DNA of 6,898 bases from an uncultured Acidimicrobiales bacterium (GTDB taxonomy: Bacteria; Actinomycetota; Acidimicrobiia; Acidimicrobiales; SZUA-35), in contig CALJAE010000126.1 of the NCBI GenBank assembly GCA_938028175.1, positions 1 to 6,898 of the forward strand, read 5' to 3'. Position numbers and translations under genes: made by a program. The first letter of the stretch is position 1. Every line of letters starts with the position of its first letter. Below the pieces are notes generated by a model. It saw only the letters and a list, made by a program, of their open reading frames with translations, did no database searches and was not told the origin of the DNA. Positions 5,595 to 6,898 of the stretch are shown here, in pieces.

Positions 5595-5942
5595 GTGAAT
5601 ACGGCTCTAAATGGCACTAATAGTTCAGATAAGCTCGCAATTAAAATGATGAGTGATCGTCTGCTAGTTGACCTGGAATTGTCCGAGGGGGAACGTCAGT
5701 CGACCGGCGGCATTCTCATTCCGGCCACCGCTCAGGTAGAGAAACGCTTGACTTGGGCGGCTGTAGTTTCTGCTGGACCGAATGTAAGATCTCTGGAAGT
5801 TGGCGACAGAGTTCTTTTCAACCCAGAAGACAGATACGAGGTAGAGGTAGCTGGCTCTGACTACGTGATATTGCGTGAGAGAGATATCCACGCAGTGGCA
5901 GCTAGCCGATTAGATGATTCTCACACGGGTCTGTATCTATGA
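5595..5942 (+). CDS. groES: GroES-like co-chaperonin, divergent actinobacterial form
   Basis: This 115-residue protein has the Cpn10 fold and would cap a GroEL chaperonin in the cytoplasm. The core is recognisable: DRLLVDLELSEGE (21-33), the mobile loop STGGILIPATAQ (36-47) with the GroEL-binding hydrophobic tripeptide ILI (40-42), VVSAGPNVRSLEVGDRVLF (57-75), and VILRERDIHAVA (91-102). Compared with canonical GroES (about 95-100 residues) it has an N-terminal extension and a C-terminal tail ending TGLYL. That tail is shared, as far as I recall, with a second GroES-like protein in actinomycetes that is not next to groEL. The symbol is therefore a family-level label. GTG at 5595 is chosen over ATG at 5646 because KLAIKMMSDRLLV aligns with remembered homologues upstream of the Met, and because TAGTTT sits 7 bases before the GTG. 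No groEL follows; trpE overlaps by four bases. Confidence 0.88.
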   Translation: MNTALNGTNSSDKLAIKMMSDRLLVDLELSEGERQSTGGILIPATAQVEKRLTWAAVVSAGPNVRSLEVGDRVLFNPEDRYEVEVAGSDYVILRERDIHAVAASRLDDSHTGLYL

Positions 5943-6898
5943 TTTCTTCATTCGATGACTTTAAGGCTCAGGCGGTTGAACACAATGTCGTGAGGGTCTC
6001 TCGTTCTGTGCTGGCCGACCAAACTACTCCGATCAGTATTTACAATCGCTTAAATCCCCAAGGTCGAAGCTTCTTGTTTGAAAGTGTCGAGAGTGACTCC
6101 TCAAATCGCTATTCTTTTATTGGTCAGAATCCAATAGCGACACTCGTTGCATCTAACGGACTAATCAGTGTGGAAGGGGAGTTGCCAGTTCAAGATGTGC
6201 CTCTCACTGAAGGTATCTTTGCTGCACTTAGACATCTGGTGGAATCGCTGTCGTCCCCGGCAGATTCTGAGCTTCCAACGCTTACAGCAGGTCTAGTCGG
6301 GTTCATGTCCTACGATTCTGTCTCTGAGTTAGAAGATATTGACTTGGCGGAACCTGACAATGTAGCTCCGGACTCAGTGTTCAGCCTTTTTGGTGAAATT
6401 GTAGCTTTTGACCATCAGCAAAAGTCTGCCGTTGTGGTTGCTACCTGCTTTATTCCTGCAGATATTGATGATCATGGACTGGAAGCGCTTTATGGCGATG
6501 CAGTCAGACGAGTCGAGTTAATTATCGACGGCGGTAAAGAATCAGATCCAGAGCCTGTACTCTCACCAGCTGTTGCTGATGGTTCAGTACAAGACTCAGG
6601 CAAGCCAACGGCGGCAGAATACTGTGAGATGGTCGAGACCGCCAAATCTTATATTCGGGCCGGCGACATATTTCAGGTCGTGCTTTCGAGAGAGTTTGCT
6701 ATTGAGACCGAGGCAGATCCACTTGATGTTTACAGAGTCTTGCGACAAACAAATCCCAGCCCGTATATGTTCTACGTTTCTAACCCTGAAATTTCGTTAG
6801 TTGGGTGTTCACCAGAAGCTCTTGTAAAGGTAGACGGTGAAAGGGTTAGCTCGCGCCCAATTGCCGGAACACGCCCGAGGGGAAGATCCGATACTGAG
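5939..6898 (+). CDS. trpE: Anthranilate synthase component I, partial (3' end outside window)
   Basis: The reading frame is open for 320 codons to the right edge; a full TrpE is about 500 residues. TrpE uses chorismate and ammonia from the glutaminase subunit to make anthranilate, the first committed step of tryptophan synthesis. The N-terminal domain contains FLFES (45-49), equivalent to the LLES motif that binds feedback-inhibitory tryptophan, followed by RYSFIG (57-62). This suggests the enzyme is regulated by tryptophan. AGLVGFMSYD (117-126) is also typical. The chorismate-binding domain begins around 226 with YCEMVETAKSYIRAGDIFQV, followed by NPSPYMFYV (272-280), LVGCSPEALVKV (287-298) and RPIAGTRPRG (306-315). 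PSPYMFY and the length favour TrpE over PabB. The ATG overlaps the stop of the GroES-like gene as ATGA, so translation is probably coupled. No trp leader peptide or attenuator precedes it. Only the later catalytic residues are missing from view. Confidence 0.95.
   Translation, partial: MISSFDDFKAQAVEHNVVRVSRSVLADQTTPISIYNRLNPQGRSFLFESVESDSSNRYSFIGQNPIATLVASNGLISVEGELPVQDVPLTEGIFAALRHLVESLSSPADSELPTLTAGLVGFMSYDSVSELEDIDLAEPDNVAPDSVFSLFGEIVAFDHQQKSAVVVATCFIPADIDDHGLEALYGDAVRRVELIIDGGKESDPEPVLSPAVADGSVQDSGKPTAAEYCEMVETAKSYIRAGDIFQVVLSREFAIETEADPLDVYRVLRQTNPSPYMFYVSNPEISLVGCSPEALVKVDGERVSSRPIAGTRPRGRSDTE

Noticed and set aside
5459..5938. trp leader peptide or attenuator ahead of trpE
   Set aside because: trpE overlaps the GroES-like gene and there is no short frame with tandem Trp codons or terminator/antiterminator pair upstream.

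Overview
The window looks like a chromosomal segment of a moderate-GC (by eye a little under 50%) actinobacterium. The evidence is indirect: a divergent GroES-like protein ending in TGLYL (a form I know from actinomycetes), an exported Excalibur plus CAP/SCP protein, a menaquinone-type UbiE/MenG methyltransferase, and several start codons preceded by TANNNT -10 hexamers at leaderless spacing. A low-GC Acidimicrobiia-like or other aquatic lineage is possible, but the sequence alone does not settle this. I see no mobile element, CRISPR array, tRNA or rRNA.

Layout from left to right. (1) A minus-strand block reads rlmN (23S rRNA and tRNA m2A methyltransferase), then menG/ubiE three bases downstream, then, after 63 bases carrying its own sigma70-type promoter, a polyprenyl-phosphate sugar-1-phosphate transferase that ends just inside the left edge. 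(2) nth (endonuclease III) is divergent from rlmN on the plus strand. It is followed by about 180 non-coding bases with three consecutive hairpins, the last a strong intrinsic terminator. (3) A second minus-strand block holds an exported Excalibur/CAP protein followed 9 bases later by a 60-residue helical protein of unknown function. (4) Divergent from it on the plus strand, a GroES-like gene overlaps trpE (anthranilate synthase component I) by ATGA. trpE runs off the right edge after 320 codons.

The genes are mostly housekeeping (translation fidelity, menaquinone synthesis, base-excision repair, tryptophan synthesis, surface polysaccharide initiation) and do not form an obvious single pathway. 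The points most worth a second look are the repeated TANNNT-N6/7-RTG arrangement at four starts (probable leaderless transcription), the GroES-like/trpE translational coupling, the multi-hairpin region after nth, and the small protein behind the CAP protein. I found no convincing new defence or mobile system.
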